This document shows positions 51,099 through 58,755 of a DNA stretch of 64,000 nt, one piece after another. The translations under genes were made by a program, and so were the position numbers. How positions within the stretch are numbered: the stretch's first letter is position 1; each line of letters begins with the position of its first letter. The stretch lies in NCBI GenBank assembly GCA_041916775.1, contig JAYRYZ010000026.1, forward strand, positions 9,346 to 73,345, read 5' to 3'. A model generated the notes under the pieces. That model was not told the DNA's origin. It ran no database searches and saw only the letters and a list, made by a program, of their open reading frames with translations. This DNA is from UBA2357 sp041916775. GTDB taxonomy: Bacteria; Pseudomonadota; Gammaproteobacteria; Burkholderiales; Rhodocyclaceae.

Positions 51099-51965
51099 AT
51101 GAATGCGGCCGACGACCCAATCCATTCCACGACCGGCAAGTCCTGCGCGCGCAGGCCCCACACGCAGGCGAGTAGCCGGCCGGGGCGCGTCTACCTGGTC
51201 GGTGCCGGCCCCGGCGACCCGGAGCTGCTGACGCTGAAGGCGGCACGACTCCTCGGGCAGGCGCGCGCAGTGGTGTTCGACCACCTCGTCAGCGACAAGG
51301 TGATGGCGCTGGTGAACCCCGCCGCGCAACGCCACTACGCCGGCAAGGAGGCAGGCAACCACAGTCTGCCGCAGGACGAGATCAACGCCCTGCTGCTGAA
51401 GTTGGCGCAGGGCGGCATCGATGTGGTGCGTCTCAAGGGCGGCGACCCGTTCATCTTCGGCCGCGGCGGCGAGGAGATGGAGGCGCTGCGCGCCTGTGGC
51501 GTCGAATGCGAGGTGGTGCCCGGCATCACCGCCGCCTCGGGCATCGCGGCCTGTACCGGCATTCCCCTCACCCACCGCGACCATGCGCGCTCGGTGGTGT
51601 TCGCCACCGGCCACCTAAAGGACGACACCGTCGATCTCGACTGGGTGTCGCTCGCCCGGCCGAACCAGACGGTGGTGATCTACATGGGCCTGGGCGCGCT
51701 CGCGATCATCTGTGCAGAACTGATCGCACACGGTCTGCCCGCCGACACGCCCGCCGCCGTGATCCACAAGGGCACGACGCACGAGCAGCGCAGCGTGATC
51801 GCGCCGCTCGCGCAGCTGCCGGACGCAGTGAAACGCGCCGGTGTGCGCGCCCCGGCCTTGATCATGATCGGCGGGGTGGTGAGCGTTGCCGGCGTGCCCG
51901 CCGACATCGGCGTGGCGAGCGCCGCCAATAGCGTCCTGCCGACGAAACTCGCCACGCCTGCCTGA
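51099..51965 (+). CDS. nirE: Uroporphyrinogen-III C-methyltransferase NirE
   Basis: 288-residue SAM-dependent methyltransferase that makes precorrin-2, the start of heme d1 (and siroheme) synthesis. Blocks seen: VYLVGAGPGDPELLTLKA near residue 31, VVRLKGGDPFIFGRGGEE, VPGITAASGIAACTGIPLTHRD, and the YMGLGALA segment. It has no CysG-type dehydrogenase/ferrochelatase domain. It reads divergently from nirC and convergently with nirS. An extra N-terminal tail of about 28 residues is low-complexity. NirE is preferred over CobA by position. Confidence 0.9.
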   Translation: MNAADDPIHSTTGKSCARRPHTQASSRPGRVYLVGAGPGDPELLTLKAARLLGQARAVVFDHLVSDKVMALVNPAAQRHYAGKEAGNHSLPQDEINALLLKLAQGGIDVVRLKGGDPFIFGRGGEEMEALRACGVECEVVPGITAASGIAACTGIPLTHRDHARSVVFATGHLKDDTVDLDWVSLARPNQTVVIYMGLGALAIICAELIAHGLPADTPAAVIHKGTTHEQRSVIAPLAQLPDAVKRAGVRAPALIMIGGVVSVAGVPADIGVASAANSVLPTKLATPA

Positions 51966-52025
51966 AATGCGGCTGCAGACTGCGATCGGACAGCGGCCAC
52001 ACGCAGCCTGATCGCAGCCCGCATT
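51966..52025 (+). other. Compound stem-loop right after nirE
   Basis: AATGCGG (51966-51972) pairs with CCGCATT (52019-52025), and CTGCGATC (51980-51987) pairs with GATCGCAG (52010-52017), leaving a 22-base loop and a seven-base left bulge. It begins on the first base after the nirE stop and has no T-run. The rest of the 323-bp region to nirS contains no gene; it carries only the nirS terminator. Confidence 0.6.
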
Positions 52026-52190
52026 CCGCCTGAGCGCGGCCCACTTTCCACCTGTACGCGCCCGACACCGCCAGCACGTGCCCCCGGGCGCGCGGTCTTC
52101 CGGGCGCGTCGCCTCGGCGCCGTGCGTTCCCTGCCCGGTCGTCGCTGCAGCGCGCAAGCTCCAAAGCTACACACGACGGACCCCGCAAGT

Positions 52191-52222
52191 AAAAAATGGC
52201 GCCGCCCGCCGGGCCGCGCCAT
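52191..52222 (-). terminator. Rho-independent terminator for nirS
   Basis: Read on the minus strand, ATGGCGC pairs with GCGCCAT around an inner GCCC/GGGC stem, followed by TTTTTT (52196-52191). It lies about 70 bases after the nirS stop. Confidence 0.8.
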
Positions 52223-52288
52223 CTTCTTCGTACTGCTCCGCGCTGCGGACGCGCGGTTTGCCCCGCGCCGCGCGCAAGCGGTCGATGC

Positions 52289-54025
52289 TCAATACACGTC
52301 GTGCTGGGTGTTGTAGATGTTGAACTTGCCGGTGGGGGTGATCAGGCGCGGATCCTTGATCACCTTCTTCAGCTGGCGCGTCTTGTCATCCACGATCACG
52401 ATCGCCGATTGCTGGTTCTTCGCCGACCAGATAGAGAACCACACCTCGTCGCCCGCCTTGTTGTATTCAGGCTGCAGTACCCGCTTCGCGCCTTCGCCGA
52501 GCTCCGCCCACTTGGCGATCGGCAGCATCGTGAATCCCTTGTCGAGGTTGTCGATGTCATACACCGCGATCGACTGGCTGATGTCGGCCTCGGGGTTCAG
52601 CGCGGTATCCACCCACAGGTTCTTCGACTTGGGGTGCGTCTTGATGAAGAGCGAACCGCCGCCCTGCCCCTTCAGCGACTGCACCAGCTTCCATGCCGAC
52701 TCGGGGTGCTTTTCGGGATCGGTGCCGATCAGCGCGATGGTCTCGTCGCCGAGGTGGCCCGTCGCCCACACCGGCCCGAACTTGGGATGCTCGAAGTTCG
52801 CACCGCGCCCCGGGTGCGGAATCTTGCCCACATCCACGAGCGCCGCGAGCTTGCCGTCCTTGGCATCGACCGCCGCGACCTTGTTCGACTGGTTCGCCGC
52901 GACCATGAAGTAGCGCTTGCTGCTGTCCCAGCCGCCGTCGTGCAGGAAGCGCGCCGCCTCGATCTCGGTGGTCTTGAGCGCGTTGATGTCGGAGTAATCC
53001 ACCATCAGGATCTTGCCGGTCTCCTTGACGTTGACGACGAACTCCGGCTTGTAGTGTGACGCGACGATGGACGCCACGCGCGGCTCGGGGTGGTACTCCT
53101 GGGTGTCGACCGTCATGCCGCGGGTGCCGACGATCTTGAGCGGCTCCAGCGTGTCGCCGTTCATGATCACGAACTGGGGCGGCCAGTAGGAGCCGGCGAT
53201 CGCGTACTTGTCCTCGAAGCCCTTGGCCTTGGAGGTCTCGACCGAGCGCGCCTCGAGCCCGGTGCGGATCTCGGCGACGTTGTCGGGCTTCTCCATCCAC
53301 AGGTCGATGAGGTTGATCTTGGCGTCGCGCCCGATCACGTACAGATAGCGTCCCGAGGCCGAGGTGCGCGAGATGTGCACCGCGTAGCCGGTCTTGACGA
53401 TGTTGATGACTTCCTTGGTGTCGCCGTCGATCAGCATCACCTCGCCGGTGTCGCGCAGTGTGGTCGAGAAGATGTTCTCGATGTTGTAGTTGTTCATCTT
53501 CTTCGTCGGACGCTTCTCGGGCGGGACGATGACTTTCCAGGTGGCCTTCATGTCGGCCATGCCGAACTCGGGCGGCTGCGGCGGCGTCTGCTGCACGTAG
53601 CGCGCCATCAGGTCGACCTCTTCCTTGTTGAGCTCGCCGGAGGTGCCCCAGTTGGGCATGCCCGCGGGCGAGCCGTACTCGATGAAGGCCTTGAGGTATT
53701 CGGTGCCGCGCTCGAGCGTCAGCTCGGGCGTCAGCGGCTTGCCGGTCGCGCCCTTGCGCAGCACGCCGTGGCAGCCGGCGCAGCGCTCGAAGTAGATCTG
53801 GCGGGCCTTGTCGAACTCCGACTTGCTCATCGGCGGCGCCTTGGGGTTGATGTCCTGATACATCTCCACCGCAGCCAGCGGCGACGAGCCGGCGTTGTAG
53901 CTCTTCTCCGCCTCGCTCACGTTCTTGCCGGCGGTCTGCGCGAACGCCGCGCCGATCGCGAACGGCAGCAATGCCAGAACCAGCCCTTTCCTCCTGTATG
54001 CAGCCGACTTGTGCTCCTGCGTCAT
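52289..54025 (-). CDS. nirS: Cytochrome cd1 nitrite reductase NirS
   Basis: 578-residue periplasmic enzyme that reduces nitrite to nitric oxide. Signal peptide about 1-29 (AFA-Q), N-terminal cytochrome c domain with heme site CAGCH at 82-86, then an eight-bladed d1-heme propeller (about 150-575) with GYAVHISRTSASGRYLYVIGRD and HPGRGANFEHPKFGPVWATGHLGDE segments that contain d1 ligands/active-site His. The ATG at 54025 has a strong GGGAGAGGAAG site. It is a single gene with its own FNR-type promoter and terminator. No nirM (cytochrome c551) follows. Confidence 0.97.
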   Translation of the reverse strand: MTQEHKSAAYRRKGLVLALLPFAIGAAFAQTAGKNVSEAEKSYNAGSSPLAAVEMYQDINPKAPPMSKSEFDKARQIYFERCAGCHGVLRKGATGKPLTPELTLERGTEYLKAFIEYGSPAGMPNWGTSGELNKEEVDLMARYVQQTPPQPPEFGMADMKATWKVIVPPEKRPTKKMNNYNIENIFSTTLRDTGEVMLIDGDTKEVINIVKTGYAVHISRTSASGRYLYVIGRDAKINLIDLWMEKPDNVAEIRTGLEARSVETSKAKGFEDKYAIAGSYWPPQFVIMNGDTLEPLKIVGTRGMTVDTQEYHPEPRVASIVASHYKPEFVVNVKETGKILMVDYSDINALKTTEIEAARFLHDGGWDSSKRYFMVAANQSNKVAAVDAKDGKLAALVDVGKIPHPGRGANFEHPKFGPVWATGHLGDETIALIGTDPEKHPESAWKLVQSLKGQGGGSLFIKTHPKSKNLWVDTALNPEADISQSIAVYDIDNLDKGFTMLPIAKWAELGEGAKRVLQPEYNKAGDEVWFSIWSAKNQQSAIVIVDDKTRQLKKVIKDPRLITPTGKFNIYNTQHDVY

Positions 54026-54069
54026 CTTCCTCTCCCTTGTACCGGAACCCGGATGGGTTCGATGCCGGC

Positions 54070-54112
54070 AGTATCCGACCCGTGAGTAGGGGAAATCCTT
54101 GATGTGAATTAA
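54070..54112 (-). promoter_or_regulatory. FNR/DNR-type promoter for nirS
   Basis: The box TTGAT-GTGA-ATTAA (54099-54112, centre 54105.5) sits 30 bases before a minus-strand -10 GATACT (54075-54070), matching class II spacing. The transcript would start near 54063, about 38 nt before the ATG. GATACTGCCGGC is identical at the nirC promoter. Confidence 0.8.
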
Positions 54113-54166
54113 GAATATCGGCAAGCCCGTGTGCATGGCCCGCAGCACGCCAACGCGCGTCCCGAA

Positions 54167-54209
54167 TTGATTCACATCATGGAGCGCGGGCCCCGACGCC
54201 AGACAGAAT
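54167..54209 (+). promoter_or_regulatory. FNR/DNR-type promoter for norCB
   Basis: The box TTGAT-TCAC-ATCAT (54167-54180, centre 54173.5) is one mismatch from consensus. CAGAAT (54204-54209) is a -10 at class II distance. A start near 54216 leaves about 60 nt before norC. The nirS and norC boxes are separated by 54 bases. Confidence 0.8.
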
Positions 54210-54275
54210 CCGCCTCACCCGCGGGTTTTCGGTCATGTCGGCCGGACCCGTTCCACATAACGCGAGGGCTTATCC

Positions 54276-54701
54276 ATGAGTGGCACCTTCACCAAAGCGA
54301 TGGCGCGCAACGTCTTCTACGGCGGCAGCGTGTTCTTCTTCCTGCTGTTTCTAGCAATGACCTTCGACTCGATGCAGGGCCTGCCGAAGTCGGACAACCG
54401 CGCCGCGATCACCCCCGCGGTCGCCGCGGGCAAGCACATCTGGGAAACGCGCAACTGTCTCGGCTGCCACACCCTGCTCGGCGAGGGCGCCTACTACGGC
54501 CCCGAGCTCGGCAACGTCTACAAGCGCCGCGGGCCAGAGTTCATCAAGGCGTGGATCCAGTCCATGCCCACCAACGCGCCCGGCCGCCGCCAGATGCCGC
54601 AGTTCAACCTGACCGACAAGGAGCTCGACGACCTGGTGGAGTTCCTGCGCTACACCTCCGATATCAACACCCAGAACTGGCCACCCAACATCGAGGGCTG
54701 A
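54276..54701 (+). CDS. norC: Nitric oxide reductase subunit C NorC
   Basis: 141-residue membrane-anchored cytochrome c subunit of cNOR. N-terminal membrane helix about 12-30, single heme-c site CLGCH at 61-65, and a QMPQFNLTDKELDDLVEFL block with the axial Met. It accepts electrons in the periplasm and passes them to NorB. norB starts 40 bases after the stop. Length is normal. Confidence 0.96.
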   Translation: MSGTFTKAMARNVFYGGSVFFFLLFLAMTFDSMQGLPKSDNRAAITPAVAAGKHIWETRNCLGCHTLLGEGAYYGPELGNVYKRRGPEFIKAWIQSMPTNAPGRRQMPQFNLTDKELDDLVEFLRYTSDINTQNWPPNIEG

Positions 54702-54741
54702 GTACCACGAGGACCGTCATGAACCAGAGGAATCCACAACC

Positions 54742-56148
54742 ATGAAATACAAATCCCAAGCGGTCGCGATGCCCTACTTCATCGCGGCGATCGGGCTCTT
54801 CATCGGCCAGATCGTGTTCGGCCTGGTGCTGGGCCTGCAGTATGTGATCGGCGACTTCCTGTTCCCCGAGATCCCCTTCAACGTGGCACGCATGGTGCAC
54901 ACCAACCTGCTCATCGTGTGGCTGCTGTTCGGCTTCATGGGGGCGGCTTACTTCCTCGTCCCCGAGGAGGCGGAGACCGAGCTCTACAGCCCCAAGCTCG
55001 CGCTGGTGCTGTTCTGGGTGTTCCTGGTAGCCGGCGCGCTGACCATCCTGGGCTACCTGTTCGTCGACTACAGCACGCTCGCCTCCGCCACCGGCAACGA
55101 CTTGCTCGCGACGATGGGGCGCGAGTTCCTGGAGCAGCCGCTGCTCACCAAGATCGGCATCGTGGTGGTCGCGCTCGCCTTCCTGTTCAACATCAGCATG
55201 ACCATGCTCAAGGGCCGCAAGACGGTGGTGAACATCGTGCTGCTGCTGGGCCTGTGGGGGCTGGCGATCTTCTTCCTGTTCTCCTTCTACAACCCCACCA
55301 ACCTGGTGATGGACAAGTACTTCTGGTGGTGGGTGGTGCACCTCTGGGTGGAAGGCGTGTGGGAGCTGATCATGGCGGCGCTGCTCGCGTTCGTGTTGAT
55401 CAAGGTCACCGGCGTGGATCGCGAGGTGATCGAGAAGTGGCTGTACGTGATCATCACGCTCGCGCTCGTGACCGGCATCATCGGCACCGGCCACCACTAC
55501 TTCTGGATCGGCACGCCGGCGTACTGGCAGTGGTGGGGTTCGATCTTCTCGGCCCTCGAGCCCATCCCGTTCTTCGCGATGACGGTGTTCGCGTTCAACA
55601 TGGTCAACCGCCGTCGCCGCGAGCATCCCAACAAGGCCGCCGTGCTGTGGGCACTCGGCACCGGGGTGATGGCCTTCCTGGGCGCGGGCGTGTGGGGCTT
55701 CCTGCACACACTGGCACCGGTGAACTACTACACCCACGGCACCCAGATCACCGCGGCGCACGGCCACATGGCCTTCTACGGCGCCTATGTGATGGTGGTG
55801 ATCACGATCATGAGCTACGCGATCCCCATCATGCGCGGCCGCGTCGCGAACCCTGAGCGGGCGCAGGTGCTGGAAATGTGGAGCTTCTGGCTGATGACGA
55901 TCTCGATGGTGTTCATCACCCTCTTCCTCACCGGCGCCGGCATCCTGCAGGTGTGGCTGCAGCGCGTCTCCGACGCGCCGATGCCGTTCATGATGGTGCA
56001 GGAGCAGATCGCGCTCTTCTACTGGATGCGCGTCTGGGCCGGCGCGGGCTTCGCCCTGGGGCTGGTGCTGTATGTGCTGAGCTTCTTCGTGCGCGGCGCC
56101 CCGATCGCCGCCACCGCGCCCGCCACCTCGGCTGGCGCCAGCGCCTGA
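54742..56148 (+). CDS. norB: Nitric oxide reductase subunit B NorB
   Basis: 468-residue heme-copper-oxidase-superfamily subunit with twelve predicted helices. It reduces NO to N2O at a heme b3/FeB centre. Ligand segments are seen: MVHTNLLIVW with the low-spin heme His, WWVVHLWVEGVWEL and TGIIGTGHHYFWIG with FeB His residues, and AAHGHMAFYGAY near the end. The length fits the cytochrome-c-dependent type without a quinol-oxidising N-terminal extension. norD and norQ, usually needed for assembly, are not next to it. A terminator follows. Confidence 0.97.
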   Translation: MKYKSQAVAMPYFIAAIGLFIGQIVFGLVLGLQYVIGDFLFPEIPFNVARMVHTNLLIVWLLFGFMGAAYFLVPEEAETELYSPKLALVLFWVFLVAGALTILGYLFVDYSTLASATGNDLLATMGREFLEQPLLTKIGIVVVALAFLFNISMTMLKGRKTVVNIVLLLGLWGLAIFFLFSFYNPTNLVMDKYFWWWVVHLWVEGVWELIMAALLAFVLIKVTGVDREVIEKWLYVIITLALVTGIIGTGHHYFWIGTPAYWQWWGSIFSALEPIPFFAMTVFAFNMVNRRRREHPNKAAVLWALGTGVMAFLGAGVWGFLHTLAPVNYYTHGTQITAAHGHMAFYGAYVMVVITIMSYAIPIMRGRVANPERAQVLEMWSFWLMTISMVFITLFLTGAGILQVWLQRVSDAPMPFMMVQEQIALFYWMRVWAGAGFALGLVLYVLSFFVRGAPIAATAPATSAGASA

Positions 56149-56192
56149 GGCCCGGGACACTCATCCGACCGTCCGGCGAAAGCCGGTACGTT

Positions 56193-56220
56193 GGGGCAGC
56201 GCAGGCTGCCCCTTTTTTTT
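56193..56220 (+). terminator. Rho-independent terminator after norB
   Basis: GGGGCAGC pairs with GCTGCCCC around a four-base loop, followed by eight T. Confidence 0.9.
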
Positions 56221-56237
56221 GTCGGCCCCGCCGACAA
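56219..56237. promoter_or_regulatory. 8-bp perfect palindrome after the norB terminator
   Basis: TTGTCGGC-CCC-GCCGACAA, 108 bases before the reductase gene. It could be an operator for that gene or an extension of the terminator; no known regulator is identified. Confidence 0.4.
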
Positions 56238-56344
56238 TCCGATACACGCGCGCGCATTCGTTTGCGGACAATGAAGTCAGTCCCTCCGGGCCGCCGGCGT
56301 CGCATTCGGCCGGCGCGCCCGGTGTTCATCCGGAGCACGCCGTC

Positions 56345-57673
56345 ATGCGCAACATCAAGTTCATCTACATCGCCCTTCTTACCCTGCTGAGCCTGCTGTG
56401 GTGGCTCGCCGACCCGCTGCTCGCGAACGGCTACAGCGTCTTCGCCTTGCGCACCGTACTCATCAACTACACCGGCGTCCTCGCAATCGGCGTGATGAGC
56501 GTCGGGATGATCCTCGCGATGCGCCTCACCTGGCTCGAACCATGGCTGAACGGCATCGACAAGGGCTACCGCCTGCACAAGTGGCTGGGCATCACCGGCC
56601 TGGTGCTGGCGGTGGCGCACTGGCTGTGGGCGCAAGGCATCAAGTGGGCGATCGGCTGGGGTTGGCTGACACGGCCGCAACGCCCGCCGCGGATCGAGGA
56701 AACCGACGCGGTCCTGCGCTTCCTGCAGCAGCAGCGCGGGCTTGCCGAATCCGTCGGCGAGTGGGCCTTCTACGCCGCAGTGGTGCTGATCGTGCTGGCG
56801 CTGGTGAAGCGCTTTCCGTACCGCCACTTCTTCAAGACCCACCGCTTGCTGGCTGCGGTGTATCTGTTGCTGGTCCTGCACGCGGTGGTGCTGACACCGT
56901 TTGCCTATTGGGGCGAGCCGGTCGGTCCGGTGCTCGCGCTGCTGATGGGCGCCGGGTCGGTGAGTGCGGTGCTGTCGCTCACCCGGCGTATCGGCACGCA
57001 TCACAGGGCGCTCGCCGAAATCGAGGCGCTCACCCGCTTTCCCGACAACCGCGTGCTCAAGGTCGATGTGCGCTTCCGCGGCCGCTGGCCGGGCCACGAG
57101 GCCGGACAGTTCGTGTTCGTCACCTTCGACGCCGACGAAGGGCCGCACCCCTTCACGATCTCGTCCGCGTGGCACGACGACGGCCGCATGAGCCTGATGA
57201 TCAAGGCGCTGGGCGACTACACCACCCGCCTGCCGGAACTGCTCCACGTGGGCGACCCGCTCACGATCGAGGGTCCTTATGGCCAGTTCTCGTTTGCAGG
57301 CGAGCGTCCGCACCAGATCTGGGTCGGCGGCGGCATCGGCATCACCCCCTTCGTCGCCCGCCTGCAGGCATTGGCAAGCGCGCCGGACGGCAAGGAGGTC
57401 GATCTCTTCTACAGCACCGCCGAGCCCGACGAGCGCTTCATCGCGAAGCTGAAACGAGACGCTGCCGCTGCGGGCGTGAAGCTGCGCCTGTGGCTCACCG
57501 CCCGGGAAGGTCGCCTGGACGTGGAGGCGATCTGCAAGGCCGTGCCGGACTGGACCCGCGCCGACGTCTGGTTCTGCGGCCCGGCCGCCTTCGGCGAATC
57601 CCTGCGCCAAGGCTTCACCGCCCGTGGCCTACCGAGCGAGGCGTTTCATCGGGAGCTGTTCGAGATGCGCTGA
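56345..57673 (+). CDS. Ferric-reductase-like transmembrane flavoprotein (FRE/NOX-like)
   Basis: 442 residues: a heme-b-type transmembrane domain (about 5-215, six helices, with His residues in YRLHKWLGI and FKTHRLLAAVY) and a cytosolic ferredoxin-reductase-like part. FAD is bound by the HPFTISSAW block, the GPYGQFSF segment follows, and NAD(P)H by GGGIGITPF with a late WFCGPAAFGESL. It would move electrons from NAD(P)H across or onto the membrane. Such proteins often act in metal reduction or oxidative/nitrosative stress. It lies downstream of norB with its own start; functional linkage to NO is positional only. Confidence 0.86.
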   Translation: MRNIKFIYIALLTLLSLLWWLADPLLANGYSVFALRTVLINYTGVLAIGVMSVGMILAMRLTWLEPWLNGIDKGYRLHKWLGITGLVLAVAHWLWAQGIKWAIGWGWLTRPQRPPRIEETDAVLRFLQQQRGLAESVGEWAFYAAVVLIVLALVKRFPYRHFFKTHRLLAAVYLLLVLHAVVLTPFAYWGEPVGPVLALLMGAGSVSAVLSLTRRIGTHHRALAEIEALTRFPDNRVLKVDVRFRGRWPGHEAGQFVFVTFDADEGPHPFTISSAWHDDGRMSLMIKALGDYTTRLPELLHVGDPLTIEGPYGQFSFAGERPHQIWVGGGIGITPFVARLQALASAPDGKEVDLFYSTAEPDERFIAKLKRDAAAAGVKLRLWLTAREGRLDVEAICKAVPDWTRADVWFCGPAAFGESLRQGFTARGLPSEAFHRELFEMR

Positions 57674-57733
57674 AGACCAGGCCAGCCGCATGACGCGCCG
57701 AGCCTCCGCGAACGCCACAGCCGCACCTGACAA

Positions 57734-58534
57734 TCACGCAGCCGGCGGCTCCGCCAGCAGCGCCTCGAGCTGGCGGCCGGCGCGCACGAGCGCGGGGAGG
57801 TAGCGGGCGGCGGCTTCGGCGTGCGAGATCGCGCGCGTCAGGTAGATCACGTTGATGCTCGCGACCACCTTGCCGCGCTCGAACACCGGGGTGGCGATCG
57901 CGCCGACCTTGCGCTCCTCGGCCCAGTCACCCTCGTTGGAGCTGTATCCGCGCGCACGCGTTTGCTCGACCAGGTTGGTGATGAAGCGCGCATCCGAGGC
58001 CAGCGTCGCCTGCAAAGGGTCCTGCCGCAGCAGCGCCGTCAGCGCCTCGCGTTCCTCGTCCGGGCAGTAGCAGAAATAGGCGCGGCCTGCGGCGGTGAGC
58101 AGCATCGGCAGGCGCTCGCCGACCATGGCGCGGTGGAAGGACAAGGCGCTGAAGCGGTGCGTGGACTCGCGGATCAGCATCGTCCCGCCCTCGGGCGTAC
58201 ACAGGTCGGACGGCCAGCGCACGTGCTGCAGCAGCTCCGACAGGATGGGGCCGGAGACGGCGCACACGCGCTCCTCGTCCTTGAACCCCTCCGCCAGCGC
58301 GCGCACCTGCAGGCGCAGCACGTAGCTGTCGTCCGAGTCGCTGCGCCGCACATAGCCCGCCTCGATGAGCGTCTCGAGCAGGCGCCGCACGGTGGTCCGG
58401 TGCAGCCCGGTACGCGCCGCGAGCTGCGCCAGGGAGGCCCTGCCCTTGTCGTGCGCGTTCAGCGCGCGCAACAGATCCAGCCCGCGCACGAGGCTGCGCA
58501 CGGTGCTGTAGTCGGAATCGCCTCTTGGTCGCAT
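57734..58534 (-). CDS. IclR-family regulator (MhpR-like)
   Basis: 266 residues: an N-terminal winged helix-turn-helix (about 10-75, SLAQLAARTGLHRTTVRRLLETL) and a C-terminal effector-binding domain (90-255) with LPMLLTAAGRAYFCYC and NEGDWAEERKVGAIATPVF. It is divergent from mhpA across 221 bases and so is probably its aromatic-acid-responsive activator. An inverted repeat and a strong promoter in the shared region are likely sites of action. No good ribosome site is visible upstream of the chosen ATG. Confidence 0.9.
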   Translation of the reverse strand: MRPRGDSDYSTVRSLVRGLDLLRALNAHDKGRASLAQLAARTGLHRTTVRRLLETLIEAGYVRRSDSDDSYVLRLQVRALAEGFKDEERVCAVSGPILSELLQHVRWPSDLCTPEGGTMLIRESTHRFSALSFHRAMVGERLPMLLTAAGRAYFCYCPDEEREALTALLRQDPLQATLASDARFITNLVEQTRARGYSSNEGDWAEERKVGAIATPVFERGKVVASINVIYLTRAISHAEAAARYLPALVRAGRQLEALLAEPPAA

Positions 58535-58567
58535 TCAGGCCCACTTTTTATTTTCAAAAACAACATT

Positions 58568-58593
58568 GTGCATCCTGTGGACGGCACATGCAC
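58568..58593. promoter_or_regulatory. Inverted repeat, likely IclR/MhpR-type operator for mhpA
   Basis: GTGCAT (58568-58573) and ATGCAC (58588-58593) are inverted with a 14-base spacer. An overlapping pair TGTGC/GCACA also occurs. The centre is about 54 bases before the predicted transcript start, the position where an IclR-type activator would bind. GTGCA half-sites also occur in the E. coli MhpR operator. Confidence 0.55.
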
Positions 58594-58598
58594 TGCTT

Positions 58599-58627
58599 TT
58601 GAGACGTTCCTGTGCGATCCCTAGAAT
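58599..58627 (+). promoter_or_regulatory. Sigma-70 promoter for mhpAB
   Basis: TTGAGA (58599-58604) and TAGAAT (58622-58627) are 17 bases apart, with a start near 58634 and a leader of about 120 nt. The inverted repeat lies just upstream of the -35. Confidence 0.7.
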
Positions 58628-58755
58628 AGATTTCATCGATACGCCGATCAGCGGAACGGCCCACTGGCCGGGACGCCCGGCATCGAAGAAACACACCAGC
58701 CCGCACGCAGAACCGGGCGCAACGCACACCCACAGTGTAGTGAGGAGACGCAGGA

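Noticed and set aside
54664..56160. Long His/Asp-rich open frame antisense to norB
   Set aside because: Composition is the reverse-complement shadow of a membrane protein; norB ligands are intact.
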